Assembly: GCF_036373705.1 (NCBI RefSeq)
Contig: NC_089863.1
Span: 28,790,227 to 28,854,226, forward strand
Direction of reading: 5' to 3'
From: Amia ocellicauda
Taxonomy: Eukaryota > Chordata > Actinopteri > Amiiformes > Amiidae
DNA: 64,000 bases
Positions 1-14,007 of the stretch are shown here, piece after piece. Under the pieces are notes generated by a model, which saw only the letters and a program-made list of their open reading frames with translations, did no database searches and had not been told where the DNA came from. The first letter of the stretch is position 1. The number at the start of each line of letters is the position of its first letter. The translations under genes were made by a program, and so were the position numbers.

Positions 1-509
1 GAGCAACAACTTTGGCAAGCCATTACATTAGGATATTCTGTTAGACTTGGTATGTATGCATGCATGTATGTACGTATGTATGCATGTATAAATGGCTGTG
101 TGTCCGGTGTTGCGCCTCTGCAGAAACACTCCGGGCTTTGGGAGAAAGGGGCGGGGCTGTGGAGGCACGTCGTGACGCGCATGCGGGGAGGAGGGACAGT
201 CTATTGATAAAGCGCTTTCTCTCCAGACAGCGGACGATTTCTTCCCAAAAAATTAAACACCCACCGAGGTAAAAAGTACATTCAACCGTGTGCGCCTCGG
301 ACGGACTGCTGAAGTTGAAGCAAAGAAAGAGAAAGAGGGAGGGAGGGTGTAGTCTTCTTATCACAGAGTGAATCCACTCGGAGTTTGACCCCTTGACTTC
401 GCTGTTGTCTTTAGAAAGTTTAGTCACTCTCACTGTTAATCACTCTGTGAGTAATTTTGTTTAATTGTTTAAATTATCATTTGACGATATTATTACTATC
501 AATAGAGAG
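1..509 (+). promoter_or_regulatory. TUFT1: TUFT1 promoter and 5' leader region
   Basis: This is the GC-rich sequence just upstream of the TUFT1 start codon. A GC box (GGGGCGGGGC, 148-157) and an NRF1-like palindromic site (GCGCATGCG, 177-185) lie close together, followed by a purine-rich GA tract near 320-350. No TATA box is obvious at a useful distance. The start site cannot be fixed from sequence; the leader probably begins between about 190 and 300. Small ORFs here are not supported as genes. Confidence 0.5.
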
Positions 510-1238
510 ATGCATGGAGTTACCCGGAGCCTGTGTACCTTTGAGGACATTAGGACAGAGAACGGCTCAACGGTGAGTACAACTTTTTTTTACCAACTCT
601 GTTTCAGCTTATTGGAAACACACACATACATATGTAATCCATACACATACATGACTTTTTGGTGTATGCAGTATACATCAGTGTACTTATACTGTATGGC
701 GACCAACAAGTAGGTTATTTAAACGTTTAAAGTTTAAAGTAATGTGTTATAATCAGATATTGCCTATAGCCTCCATGTGTTGTTCAGTGTATAGTGGTCA
801 AAATGTACTTCTGCATACGTTGCTCTATATTCTCTCTTGTTTTCTTCTCTTCTGTAAATTGTATTCGTCAGGGTTTATTTTTGTATCCGTGGGCTATGGT
901 TATTCATCTCCCAAATCACGTAACTTGTTATAATATTAATCATATCAATAATGAGAGCACGACCGGCTGTTTTTGTGTTGAGCTGGGTTTCGGTGGTGAA
1001 AGGCGATACAGAAGGGCACTTGACCGGTTGTGTCGCGCTGGGTAAGGCGCAAAATACGTGTTTCACTATTGTATTACTTTTAAATGTATCGAAATTACAA
1101 CTCTGATTGGTAATCTAATTGTAACACGAATATGTTTTTGCTACCATAAAATTTCCCATTCATTCAGGTAAATTACTAATCTAACCGACTTTTCACTAAC
1201 TACATAAATAAAATGCATCACAAGCAGGTGTGTATGTA

Positions 1239-1272
<34 letters not shown>

Positions 1273-1278
1273 AGTATG

Positions 1279-1316
<38 letters not shown>

Positions 1317-1622
1317 GTAATTATTGTTATATACATATCAAAAATAATTGCGTTATTATAATGCCGATGATACATTAATATTAATAATAATGTTAATCTT
1401 TGTAAGTGGCATACAATACATTTATTTTCTCGGTTACAGGAAATTCACCTTTCTCGTCTTTTTTTTTTGATAATTCAAATATGTAAATATAAAATAAAAT
1501 CCTTCACATAAGCATGGTAATCTCAATGAGAAACCTGTGAGTACACAGACGACTCCCACCACACAGTTCCGTGTCGCTTATTCCACTGTTGTTTCCGTCT
1601 GAGCGATGACGCGAGTAGCGTA

Positions 1623-1670
<48 letters not shown>

Positions 1671-4600
1671 TATTTCTTAGCAGACGCCCTTATCCAGGGC
1701 AATACAAAGTGCAATAATACAGTACAGTTCAAAGCATAATGCAATTACAAGTTCCAATTTACACAGGTGTATAGGAAAATATACAGTAAACATAATATAA
1801 GTCCTACATCCTGTATCGTAAAAGCTAATAGGTGCAGACAAGGTGTGAAGTACGAGCTAAGGGAAAGGGGGGGAATCAAAATAAACACGAGTACCAGCAA
1901 TGCAAAAGCAAGAAGTGTGACGAAACGTTATACAAATGTGATTTTAAAGGATAGCTGAGCCACACAGGGGAATAATTGTGCTAAAACAAATCAAACTAAC
2001 TAAAAAAAGACTAGATTAATAAGAGGGGAAACGATGTGGACGTATGGGTGAATAGAAACGAAATCAATCTTCTTTTACGCAAGTATGTAGGATTAGGATG
2101 TGCATATGACATTGTGCCGTACATCAAATTTGTGTCAATCAACATCATATTTTAAATTAGCATCTTAACTTGCATGCATGCGCTATAGGGAACCATTAGA
2201 TAGCGGACACAATATCGCATGCGGTGTAATTAGTTGTTTTAAATAATTTATTCCTGCTGCTGGTATTGACAATGTTTTGGTTCCATAAAGTTACTCATAT
2301 TTCTCCTTCATCTGTTAAATGACATTGTCAGAAGACATAAAATGCATACTAAAACTCAAGTTACTCTGTTGTTTTGAGTAACAATGTATTACAGTATGGA
2401 AAACACTAAACACAGGTAATATCTGTGTATACGTTATTTTATATGTAATTATTTAACCTTGTGTCATTGTATAATGTCTAAAGAGTTCCATAAATACGTT
2501 TGTTGTATAAAGACACCTTTAAGAAGACCCTTTTCTAAGTATTTGTAGTCGAATATCCCATTTCTATTGCATGATAGATTTACACCAAATTTACCCCCAA
2601 TCAATTACAAAAGCAATAGTTAATCCCATTCTGAAAGACTTTTCGTTCAATTTCCAATTGAACTGTACAAAAGACGCCTCTGAGCTGTGGAAATCGGGGA
2701 CAGAAAGTTAAATATTTGTATTTGTCTCGGATAAATACGCACAAGTTTCTATTCGTTGCGTCAGGTCCAGTTTGCAGCTTGTCGAATTGCTGTACAACCC
2801 GCACACCGCGAGATCTGCCAAGACCTGACGTCCTATAAAACGAATATTCATTGATTGCTCGCAGCTTTTTTGAGTCTTTTTAAATTCGCTGTCAAAGTTA
2901 AATGATGCAAATCTCGTTTATATCTGCAAAACAAATCAGGCACTTTAGTATCACTTACACAGTGTGGGAAACTACTAATATGGAAATGAATTAATGTTAA
3001 TATTGATTACTTAGGCGTGAACAGTGAAGTCAGTTTGACCTAAATCCGCTTCCTAAAACAAAGTGAAACTCGCCTATGACATAAACATTTATAAGTGCAA
3101 TAAAACCGAAGTGCAGTTTGGCAGCGGCTTCATCTGTGATAGGACTGTTTAATTAGCCCTTAATGGGTTAATTTCAATTTGGCACGCAAGGCTGCGTGAC
3201 GCACCACGCACTTGCGGGTCGACTTGCTCTCCGTCCCCCACATTAGGTCTCGATTTCAAAAGTGAAGAAGCTCGCTCATTCCTGTGAAACTGATTGCTTT
3301 AAATGCACACAACGTGGGTATTTTAGCCTATGAGGTTTCACAGAATGAGGTGTTCATTAACTTGCTTCCAGCTTCCCCCCCTTAAAATCTGTTAATGTTC
3401 AACCACAGTGAGCAGGCTCTCTGCCTCTCCTGGTTTATGTAGGACACTCCTGCCAGGATCAAGCCCTGCTTAGGCCAGAGGTCTCGGACGCACTTCTAGG
3501 CTGGTGCTTTATGTTCCAACCCAGCTTTCAGACACTGCATTGCTCTAACTGGCCGATTAATGTGGATGTGGATGTAATAAGATGGTGTGCGGCACCTTGA
3601 CCTAAAAAACAACAACACATAAAACTGTCAGTTGCTTAAAAAGAATATGAAATATGTGTCATTGATCATATAAGTGGATTCATGAAGAAAATGGCAGCAA
3701 CTGGAATGAAATACAGGACGCTCTGCACCCACCCTTCCAGGAACTGAATCTCACTGTAGGTGATGGGTGATGACTCGCTGGCACAGGGAGATATGTGTGC
3801 AGTGCGATAAGGCAACAGAAACACTGAGAGCTGCAAGACCAGGGCTGTATTGAAACATCAAGGGGGATAGCCTGTCTGCTTCTGGAAGGGAGGATTGTGT
3901 TTTAATATTAATAATGATGATGATAAAATAAAATAAACCCTGGTGGGACATTTTCATAAAAACGTTGTTTACTTTTTAGAAGTACTTTTTTCTTTATTTT
4001 GAAATGACCCAAGCCAGCTGAAAAATGACAAAGATAATGTCAGGGTGCAAGTTGGAAAGAAACCTAAACTCATTTAATTGTTTTAATTTTGTAGCTTTTG
4101 GAGCTCCAATTCACTCCCCCCACTCCCCATCTATTCTTTGTCATTCCATCTTCTGAAAACTGGCCCATCATCTGCTGACAGCCTCTGTTGATGGGGATCA
4201 TAAATTGTGCCCCATTTATTAAAGCAGGAGGTTTTAGCAGGGAGGTGAAGGATGACATTGTGGTGTGTTAATCTGCTACTAAAATTGCTAGGATCTGGCA
4301 CTGGGGTCCAGAGCAAAGGGGGAATAAACAGTGACACTTATGTGCTTGTCTCTGCCTGACACAGAGGACAACCCTGGACTACACCCTAGACTGGTGTTTC
4401 TGTGTAGGTTATTTCTGGTTGAGTTTAGAAGCAAGCACATGCAGAATATTTGGACAGTGTAGGGTTTGCAAAAGTCAGTTTACAACGTGTTGAACAACCA
4501 AGCTATTCTCGCTAGCCCGTTGATGAAGTGTTATGGGGATACGTGAGGGCAGGCAGCCCTGTTTACTAACCCCTTCCCAATGCCCTGGTGAGAATTTCTA

Positions 4601-7600
4601 TGTGCAGTGTGCCAACTCTTAATCTCAAGTGTTAGGCAGCAGCTGAGAAGAGCTGGGTCGGCCGACACACTCGCAGGGAAGTGAGAAAGTGTGTGTATGT
4701 CACACTTTTTTTTTTTCCCCCCCTCTCTTTCACGGGGGAGTGTGGTATGTCACACTGTCGTGACAGTGCCCAAGTTTGGACAGGGGTGCTGAACCTCGAT
4801 GTGCTGGGAGTATCGTGCATTTCCCTCTTTCACTCCCTCACTCCCTCACACCCTCTCTCCTTCCTTCACTCTCTCCATCCCTGTACAAACAACAAGAAAC
4901 AAACATACCAAAGGTACTATGAATTAACCAATGTGGCAGAGAGAGGGGTAAATATACATACAAATCAGTTTCTAGACACAGAGTAAAGGCCTTCCATACT
5001 GGACAGGTCTCTTGAGTAGATCTACTGTGTATGTCTTGTTCTTCAATGGTTATCCACCACTCATGGTTTGGCAGGTCCATCAACGCGATGGTCCTCACTA
5101 AATGGGACGTATTTGGCCAGTGGATTCGAGTTTGAAGTCCGATCCCATTACAGTGTCTTTTTTTTTTTTTTCCCTTCTCACCAAAATGACGATAACACAT
5201 TTGGCCTCAAGGGAAAGAAATTAATTAACTGAATTAATTACTGAGTTTTGCACAGTAATCATGTCTCTGATGAGGTGTAGCTGGTGAATCGCGGTGGCTT
5301 TTAAGAGTTGATTCCCTGTCATTCCTTGGCAGTCCCAGACAGTTTCTATTACCTAGAAAATATCATTACACATATTGAGTAACATTTTTTTTTTTTTTTT
5401 CTGTAGTTGTTTTTTCGCCCACTTCTCCTGAAATGGGATGACATCATCCTTACCTCAGCACATACCTAAGCTCTCTGTGAATAGATAGTCATCCTGGAAA
5501 AAAGGCGTCTGACAAAGTATTAATAATAATAGTGACTTCAGTGCTGTATTCTAAGGTTGACAGGAGGTAACCATAAACCCCACTAATGCTTTCAGTAAAC
5601 ACAGCAGGTAGAACAAGCAGCAGAGCCCAACGTGTATCCCGAATTATCTGGCCAAGACCTTAAGGGGTTGAAGGCTTCTTTTCTTTTCTTTTTCCTTGTG
5701 CGTTTTGTTTGCTTTTTGTTTTGTTTGGACTACAGGTGGGCTGTCTGGTGAGTGGTGTTCAGACAGCCACAAAGCCTCTCCATGCACCGCGCCAGACGTG
5801 TTATGCTGTGTTATGTAAACTCTTAACCCTTTGCCAGCTGGCACCCTGCTTCTTAGTGGCTGCTGTTGTCGGCGCTCTAAAAACTGTGCATTGGAATCCG
5901 AGAGATAAAGGGAGGGAGAGAGAGAGCATGAGAAAGAAAGGGAGAGGTAGGTATTCTTGAAATGGAGGCAGTGAGAGGCAGAGGGACAGGGATAGGGCAT
6001 AATTTGAGTCCGTCTGTAGCCCCATGTGTGGCTACTGTCCCTTTAATGTCCCATCAGGGTCTGTTGTAAGTCCTCATTGACAGCAATGAGTTTTGGTTTG
6101 TCGTTGTTTAGACAGACAGCCCAGTTTCCTGAGCCGCGCCGGGCGGTGGCGCGCAGCCGAGTGGCTTACACAACAAAAACCAGCCGAGCCCTGGTTCCTT
6201 GGAAAAACAGAAACCTGACACCATGCGGGAAGGGAGCACTAGCAGTTGTTAATGGATTTGCAAAGTTTTTTATTTTAAATTACCAAAAAAAAAAAAAATT
6301 CAGTTTAAGTAATTGCCTCAGGGCTATAGGCGTGGAGGCTGCATTGGGCTGTGGTTGGTTGCAAGTTTTTTTTTTTTTTTTTCTTCCTTGCCTTCTTGGC
6401 ATCGCCCAGAGAAATGTAAGACACAGGTTTCTAGAACACAGTGCTTCTGGGAGGAGAGAAGAGAGAGACGAGAGAGAGAGAGGATCTTTTCTTGAGGAGA
6501 GCTCAGGGAGGGCGGCGGCAACAAGCTGAGCAGGAGTTGAGCTTCAGAAGGTATTGTCCCACAAAGACTCACCTTTTGTTGCTTTTCAGTGACAGCTGTC
6601 CCATGTGTGTCTCTGTCTGGCACTCTGCCTGTCCGTCTGTCTGCCCAGAGTGGCCTGGGTGAGGACAGGTGCGTTGTGTGTGTGGATATGGTTGACGCTA
6701 CCCTAGGTGTGATGGGAGTGTAGGTTGTTAACGTAGATGTGGAGGTGAAGAGCTGCCAGCTTGAGAGGGAAGGCGCGAGGCAGCAGTGAGAGCAGCTGAG
6801 GAGAATAATATTCCTAGTTGCAGCTTCCTCCCTCTCTCCCTCGCCTTTCTACTGCTCTGTCTTCCTCCTTCTCCTTTTCTTCTCTCCTTTCTCTCTCTCC
6901 CTCTCCCCCTCCTCTCCTCCTTCTCTCACCACTTCTCTACTCCCCCCCACTCTCTTTTTCCCTGCAGTCCAGTGCAAGCAACAAAACCTTGGTCCTTCTC
7001 ACGGTCGTAGCTTTGTTTAAGGTGGCGTGCAATCCTCCCTGTACTGGACACTGCACTTATTGACAGAGACCGCCATCAGATGCCCGGATGCTCATGAATT
7101 GTTGATGCCCAGAGCGCTTTTTGTGGCGAGCCTGTACGAGCTGGGATCAAGATACATGGCCATAAATGGTGATAAAGTACAGCACACGGTGGGGGGGACG
7201 GTTTCGGAGTGAGTGCCAGACAGGTGAGCAATGCAAAACGAATCAGATCTGTATGACACGCTGGATCACTATATATACATACAAACATACATGTGTGTGT
7301 TCATGTTTTCTACAGCAGCATTCTCTTGAACCTGATAGAATATTTGTATTTTTTATGAACTTTATGAAGTTAATAGAATAAATACTGGGTTTGTCCTGTA
7401 GCAAAATAAAGTTTTGAAAATGTCTCTGAATCATGCTGGGACAGCACCCTGAGCAGGAGAACAGCTGCTGTGAGTGTGTGCATGTGCGTGCATGTTGTGT
7501 GTGAGAGTATTTATGTACTCTGTAGTGTTTCCCCCTACATAGGAAATTACATAGGCATGGTGGGCTGTTGGGGGGGGGGGGGGGCTGGGGTTGCAGCGGT

Positions 7601-8752
7601 GGGGGGGTGCGTGCTATGTGTTTGCATGCTTTTTTGTGTGCTTGCTGTTTGTGAGAATGTGTGCATGTTGTGTGTGAACTGGTTGTATGTTGTGTGTGTT
7701 GAAATAGTGTTGTGGACGGGGAGTAGGGGTTGCCAATGGTAGAGTATGGGGGGGGTGCAGTGCATGTGTGATTGCTATGTGTGAGCATGCTGTGTGTGCA
7801 TGTTGTGTATGTGTCGTGAAGTGTGGGCATGCGTGTGAGCGTGTGTGCATCGTGTGTGTTGAAACGGTGCAAGTAGGTGGAGCCTGTGGACACCGGGGGC
7901 GCTGCGGTGCCTTTGTTCTCTGTTACTCACTTAACAGGTTCATTGTATCATTCAGACGTAAATTACTTTGTTCAGGTTACATTCTTTTATGTTCTTGATT
8001 GTTTATAGCGCTACACTGTAATAAACACTTCACTATATTACACTGCACTACCGTACGCTACATTGCATGGAACTGTATCATACCTAAAGACCAGTCCTAT
8101 GATCTGGGGAACTGAACGAAACTTGAACTTCCCCTTGGTCCAGTCTGGTCAACACAGCCAGGTTGGGTCCACCGTCAAATCAAGATCAATACCTGATGAG
8201 CTGGCTGGAGTTAAGATATGAATCCTCCCCGTCTCTCTGTCTCGCTCTCTCTCTCGGTCACCCGCTCGGTCTCTCTCCCCCTCTCTTTCTCCCTCTCTGT
8301 CTTGATCGTCGTCTCACCCCCTCTCTCTGATCTCCAGCACTGTGGGTGGAGAGTCTGTGCAGCGGGAGACAAGCTGTGCCGAGACTGCGCTCTTCTCGCA
8401 ACTTTGTTTTACTGCCACCCCCCCCGCCACTGCGGCAACTGCCTGTGCCATCTGCATGCATAGGAATGTGTTCTCTCTTCTTAAAGGAAGATGGTTAGAG
8501 AGGAGATCAAAGGGGTGACACAAAAGCGATGAGTTTACTGAGCTGACATCTGTTGAAGGGAACAGGTCTAGGAGCCTGGGGTGATGGCAACTCTTCTTCT
8601 GACACATTTTCATGACTTGGCGCGGGTGGGTGGAGTGAGACAGTGGATTACTATCCGCCCTGTGTGAAATATGCTGAGAAAATATGCAAGACAAATATTT
8701 TTAAAATGTTACGATTTTAAGCTGATCTTCTGACGGCAAGTTTGCAAAGTGT

Positions 8753-8800
<48 letters not shown>

Positions 8801-11800
8801 GGAGGGGGAGAGGGCAGAGAGGGAGAGATAGAGAGTGGAAAAAGAGAGAGGGAGGGGGAGATGGAGCCCGGGGTATACAGGTGATCTCGATGGCGCTGGG
8901 GGATGAAAAGCTGTGTGTCTTGCCTCCTCTCCAATATAAACAGGATTCCTCCAGGCCTTTGTCGTGTGTTTGTTTTGTGCAGCCTGCCGTGAGAAGGCCT
9001 CGTTACCTTGCCTGGTGGTGGCTGGGTTGCTAGGACAACCTGAACGATAGTGAGAGGTGGCGGTTACGGGGGCGTGGCGGGGCCTGTGGAGATCACGCTA
9101 CCAGTGCCTGGTCTTGCTGTGAGGTGTGCGGCAGTATGCCACAGTGCGGGTCAGGGGCTGGTGGCAGAAATTTTGCCCCCCCCCCCCCGCACGCACATGC
9201 TCCTGTGTCTGAGTGCAGCTGGGCTGTAGAGTAATAGTTATTGTTATTGTATTTAAAAAACAAAATGTCTCTTAAGGGGGTGTTCTGGCTGTGTTTTTTG
9301 TTTGTTGATATTATTATTGTTATTATTATTTTAATATGTTGTATTAAAGGAACAGATGGTATGTTTGCGAGTGAGGTAATTACAGCCTCCTCCCTGGCAG
9401 TGAGATCTCCAGGCCATAAGGGGTTTTTCCTTGCCCTTTGACACGCATTAGCTGTGTTGCTGGGGAGTTAAGGACAGGCGAGTTTGGAAACCCTCCCAAG
9501 CAGCGAAAGACTGCAGTAAGGAGGGAGGGAAGGGGGGGTACAAATCTTTAGCAGTTATTGATTATTGCCATTTTGTTTTTCTCTTTCATGGCACTGGGCT
9601 AAGGGGTGAGCATCAGTAGTGATCCATAATTCATCTGTGTGTTTATTTTCACCTTGCGTTCTTCATTGAGTCTCTCTTCTCTCTCGACCGCTGATGAGCG
9701 TTGTCGTCGTCCCCGGCCCAGACCGCTACACTAGGGCCCCACGAAAAAAAAAAAAAAAAAACGCACAGCAAGGTCAGCACCAGTTATGCTAGGAATTTGG
9801 GCTGATCTTTTTATCTTTTTGCACAGACTGGCAGGGATGGATGGAGCGAGGGAGGGAGGGAGAGAGGGAGGTGGGGTGCGGGGGAGCGTTCAGGGTCTCT
9901 GCCCTCTTGCATAATGTGACTCACGTAGGAAACTGTTGATCGGAAAAAAATAATAATCTGCGCTTACTCTCACACACTCCCCCAACACACATTCTGTCTT
10001 CCCTCAGTGCTTTTACACAGACACAAACAGCCCCAGCAGTGGGAGCGGCCTGACTGAATTGAGAGATTGTCTCTGTAGACAACACCAGGGAAGGGTGAAC
10101 ATAAACATAAACACATTATGACACAATACCAAGTGCGCCAAATATGTTATGTTATCTTAGGAAGTCGCTGTTTTAACCTGCAGTTGGTGCTGGGGTGGGG
10201 TGTGGGGGAGGAGTACACCGCAAAGCACAGCATACAGCGCACAGCACCTGGAGGACTCTGGTGGAACATACTGTGCTCACCGGAGCAGGTGTGATCGCGG
10301 TCAGGAAGCCCATAGGTAGTGCTGACGAACGCACCCCTGGCATGCTGCCCTGGTGGCTTGCCTGAACGCAGCACAGACGCATATCAGCCCAATTCCACAG
10401 GGAGACACTCCCGCTCAGGCCCTCTCGCTTAGGCCCTCTTGCGTCTCACTCTGCCTGCTTCCCGCACAGACAGCAGAGAAATGCAGGGTCTGACTTTGAA
10501 GAGTGACTCATGGGATGCTCAGAACACAGAAATCCCCTAACCCCCCTCCTCGATCATCTCTTCTCTTCCTCTTTCTGTCAGTCTGTTACTCACCCTGGTA
10601 TTTCGGTCCTCTCTCTCCATTCAATTCAATACAAAGCTTTATTGTCCTGACAATTGTCACTCCGGGGCTGGGGGCAATGGAGAAAAACACATACAGTAAT
10701 TATACATTAACAATGTATATTTACCAACATCTTTAGGTAAAGTGTGAATAGATCTCTCTTGCTTTCTGTCTCCCTGTTTTGTCTGTCTATCACCCTGGCC
10801 TATCCATTCTCTTTCTCTCTGTGCCCCGCAATTCAATTGAATATTTCTGTTTTCTGTCCTCTGCAGGAAGGTACCCGACGCCTGCGTCTCACTCTGCAGG
10901 ATCAGAACCAGCCAAATTGGACCCAGGAGCAGCACAGGAGAAAGGTAAGAAACGCCAGCGCAGGACCAGGAAATATAAAATCGAATCAGCTACTTTCCAA
11001 TCTTTTTCTAACTTCACGTTCAATCTCTGCCTTATTTACCCAAAATGGATCAAGCACCAGCGGCCGGTGTGTGTGTGCGTGATAGCGTTTCCATGTATGT
11101 TGCCCCTCTCACCTGTTCTCACCTGTTCTCACAAGTGTTTTTCTCTCCTAACCATCCCAGCCAATCGGAAGAGCCTTTGCCCTGGTCCAGCCAGCCAATG
11201 ACGGGGAGACCTTGAGCTCTGAGCCAATCAAGCCTGGAGAAGAGAAGGTTGAGGTCATAAAGGTGGGTGTCTGGGAGGTGGCAGGGCAGGGCAGAAAGTC
11301 ACGTATGCACAGTGCTCCAGAAAGAGGTTTTCTGAAGGTGATGTTGCAGGGGAAGGAAAGAAAATGAAAAATAAATCAACTGAATAACTGTGTCTGTCTT
11401 AGGTGTACCTGGAGGCACGGAAGCAGGATCAGGAGCAGCACGACAGGAACATCAAGATGCTGTCGGACGAGGTCTCGCACATCCAGGAGGTGAGGACTGC
11501 TCCCCCCACTCCTTTTCTGTCTGTCTTTCTCCCCCCACCTCTGTATGTTCCAATGTCTGAGAGCTGAGTTTTGTGTCCCTGCAGGTCAGGTACTGTCTGA
11601 AGAACCTGAGGCAGCAGATGGAGGCCAGGAACAGTGGCAAGAATGGACAATACAAGGTAACTGTCTGATTCTCTCCGTGTGTGTCTCTGTCAGTCTGTCC
11701 GTATTCCTGTTTCCACTTTGATAAAGACTCCACTGACCCCTCCCTCTCTCTCTCTCTCTCATCAGACCAATGGCTACAGAGTTCCTCAGCCGAGCAGCCA

Positions 11801-14007
11801 ATCGTCCGTCTCCAACTGCGCAGTGGGCGGGGCCGCTCCACAGACAAAGGTGAGAGTGGTGGTTCTGGTCCTGTCTGGTTCCATTGAGTTTAGTAGGGAA
11901 GTGATTCTGATTCAGCCCAGCCTGGTCACTCTAAAAGACAGGGGTACCCCACCCTCTCAATCCCTGGAGACAGGTCTAAACTGGGTTAATTGAAAAAAAA
12001 CAATAGTTTAGTTATGGTTTTGAGAGTTTGAATCATGCTGCTTCATGCTAATATATAGAGGGGGAGGGAGAGGGAGAGGACCCTCTCCTTCGTACTAACT
12101 TCTCCCTACTATTGTCCCTCATAACTGGACAAGCTGTAATCCAATCCCTGCCTGTCTGAGGGTGTGGGGGGGTTGGAGGGTCTCCTAGGAAACGGGACTC
12201 CAGCGGTATTAGGTCTCGGGTGTCTCCCTGGAAACAGAACCCTGTCTCCTACCTAGGCAACAGAATTCGGGGGGGTAAGGTGGCATACTACTCTGGCTTT
12301 ATCTCCAAGCACTTAAAAACTCTTCTTCTCTCTTCATTTTCTGCTGTAAACAGAGACCCTTCTGTAATGAAGTGGTACAATCTGCCTCTCAATTTGCTCA
12401 GTCCGTGTCTTTCTCTTTTTCTCTCTCTCTCTCTGTGGGGTAAAAACTCTCTTGAATTTGAACTCTGTACTCTGTGTCTGTCTGTGTGCTTTAAACTGAC
12501 TCTCCCTCTCTGTGCGTGTGGCTCAGGAGTGGGAGGAGGGGGTGCTCTCGGAGAGGGAGAGCGACCAGATGAGGGAGCTGACCCGCCGGCTCTACGGGCA
12601 GTTCCAGACCAAGCTGCAGGAGGCGGAGCACCGGCACCAGGAGGAGAGAGCCAGGCTGGAGGTCAGTGTCTCCGTCTCTGTGTGTCTGTCTGCCTCCCTC
12701 TCAGTGTGTCTCGTGTGCCAACTCTTTTTCCCACCCCCCACAGGTGGAGTCCAGCGAGATGCGGCAGCAGCTGTGCCAGCAGGGGGAGTCCCTGCAGCAA
12801 GCGGAGGAGGAACTGGGTGAGAGGGATGCCCGCATCGGTGAACTGAGCCGCCTCCTCTCTGGCATGGAGGTGGAGCAGCGCACCCTACTGGAGAGGATGA
12901 GAGAGAGCGAGGGGGAGCTACAGCAGCTACGCACACTGAGGGATGAGGGCCGAGCCAAGGAGGAGAGGTTAGGGGAGAGGGTGCAGAACGAGAGGCCTGT
13001 ACTAACGGTCTGCCCATGAGCCTGTACTGATGGTCTGCCTCCTGCAGGTCGGAAGAGCTGGAGAAGGAGCTGGCCATCCTGAAGGAGAAGATCCACCACC
13101 TGGACGACATGCTGAAGTGCCAGCAGCGCAAAGTCAGACACATGATCGAGCAGGTGAGACCCCCCAAAAGTGCCCAGACTGATACAAGCTACAACTGCCC
13201 CCACAGCTACTATCTGCCACTACCACCAATCGCCCATCACTCACCCATCACTCACCAGCATGTGTGTCTGTGTGTGCCACAGCTGCAGAACTCACGGACG
13301 GTGATCCAGGAGAGAGACCGCGTGATCCGGGAGCTGCAGGAGAAGGTGGCATTCCTGGAGGCTGAGGTCAGTCTACCCATCTGTCCGTCTGTCTGTCGGT
13401 CTGTCCTGTAGGCCATCTCTGTCCCTCAGTCCACACTGTCAGTCTGCGCCCTTCTGTGTCCCTCTCTTAGTTTGTCCCTCCCTCTGTCCTTCTCTGTCCC
13501 TCCTGTTCTTCTCTCTCTCTCTCTGACTTTATCCCTTGCTTTGTCAATCCATCTGTTCAGCCCTGGTTTGCACCTTATAATAATATATAATTTGAATAAG
13601 TGTTACCCGAGGTGTAGGTTTTTGTGGCCTGGTCTCTCAGTGCGCTGATCCCCCGTCTTCCCTCCCTCGTTCTCCCCCCGCAGAACCGTGAAATGCACGA
13701 CCAGATGGACCACTTCCTGTCCCATCGCAGAGCTGCCCCCAGCACGTCCGAGAGGAACTCCAAAATCGTGTACAGGTGAGGCACTGGGGGGCATGGGGAG
13801 GGTAGGTTAGCAGGGTGGGGAGGGGCGGTAGGCCACAAGGGGTCACGAGGAGTGGGGGCAAAATTTCAATGTGGTCTAGACCTAAATCTGAGTCAGTTGG
13901 ACGTTAACTCTTCTGGTTAATTTCTGGTTCCTCCCAGCAAGCCGCTGACCCCCAGCTCGACCTCCAAGACTCTGCCCTTCATCAAGGTCATCGAGATCAA
14001 GTCGTGA
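510..14007 (+). CDS. TUFT1: Tuftelin (TUFT1), 12 coding exons
   Basis: Tuftelin is a coiled-coil protein first described in developing enamel and also found inside many cell types. Coding exons are 510-572, 10867-10944, 11161-11262, 11403-11489, 11585-11656, 11766-11849, 12527-12661, 12744-12967, 13048-13153, 13283-13366, 13684-13775 and 13938-14007. All have GT/AG borders and phases that join, giving 398 codons; human tuftelin has about 390. Exon 1 begins MHGVTRSLCTFEDI, like the human start with its conserved Trp/Leu-Cys-Thr. The signature KIHHLDDMLKCQQRKVR, followed by MIEQLQNS, lies across exons 9-10. Residues about 163-355 are heptad-like and rich in Glu, Gln, Leu and Arg, fitting a long coiled coil. 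The C-terminus is a short Pro/Ser-rich tail ending FIKVIEIKS. No signal peptide is visible. Intron 1 is over 10 kb; the other introns are short. Identity is confident; the enamel role in this fish is only inferred. Confidence 0.93.
1228..1302. repeat. (TG)n-(TATG)n-(TA)n compound microsatellite
   Basis: TG dinucleotides pass into TATG tetramers and then an uninterrupted TA run, followed by a poly-T stretch. It lies in TUFT1 intron 1. Confidence 0.9.
1619..1760. repeat. (ATT)n tract joined to a fish interspersed-repeat tail
   Basis: About 17 ATT trinucleotides are followed by CTTAGCAGACGCCCTTATCC and then GGGCAATACAAAGTGC. This joined pattern (a trinucleotide tract next to an 'AGCAGACGC..TTATCC' block) recurs across fish genomes as the end of short or long interspersed elements. 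The family is not assigned, and the outer border is unclear. Confidence 0.5.
7470..7870. repeat. Degenerate GT-rich tandem repeat block
   Basis: Irregular repeats of TGTGTGCATGTTGTGTG-like units fill this stretch, interrupted by G homopolymers near 7570. The His/Thr-rich antisense ORFs and Val/Cys-rich sense ORFs across it are repeat translations, not genes. Confidence 0.7.
8754..8793. repeat. (GT)20 microsatellite followed by GA-rich tract
   Basis: An uninterrupted run of about 20 GT units is followed by a purine-rich (GA/GGGA) stretch to about 8865. It lies in TUFT1 intron 1. Confidence 0.9.

Larger units (their letters stand above)
573..10866 (+). other. TUFT1: TUFT1 intron 1 (10.3 kb), no further gene recognised
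   Basis: The intron starts with GTGAGT after the first coding exon and ends in CTGCAG before exon 2. It holds AT-rich sequence, several microsatellites, homopolymer runs (for example G near 7570 and C near 9177) and GT-rich blocks. ORFs in it are low-complexity translations of these repeats. No exon with convincing coding content was found; unannotated alternative first exons cannot be excluded. Confidence 0.6.

Noticed and set aside
7243..7893. 216-codon His/Thr-rich minus ORF
   Set aside because: Translation of GT/CA-rich tandem repeats; no complexity typical of a gene.
12592..13204. Long antisense ORFs opposite TUFT1 exons 7-9
   Set aside because: They are shadows of the GC-rich coiled-coil exons; the sense strand has matching splice sites, phases and family identity.
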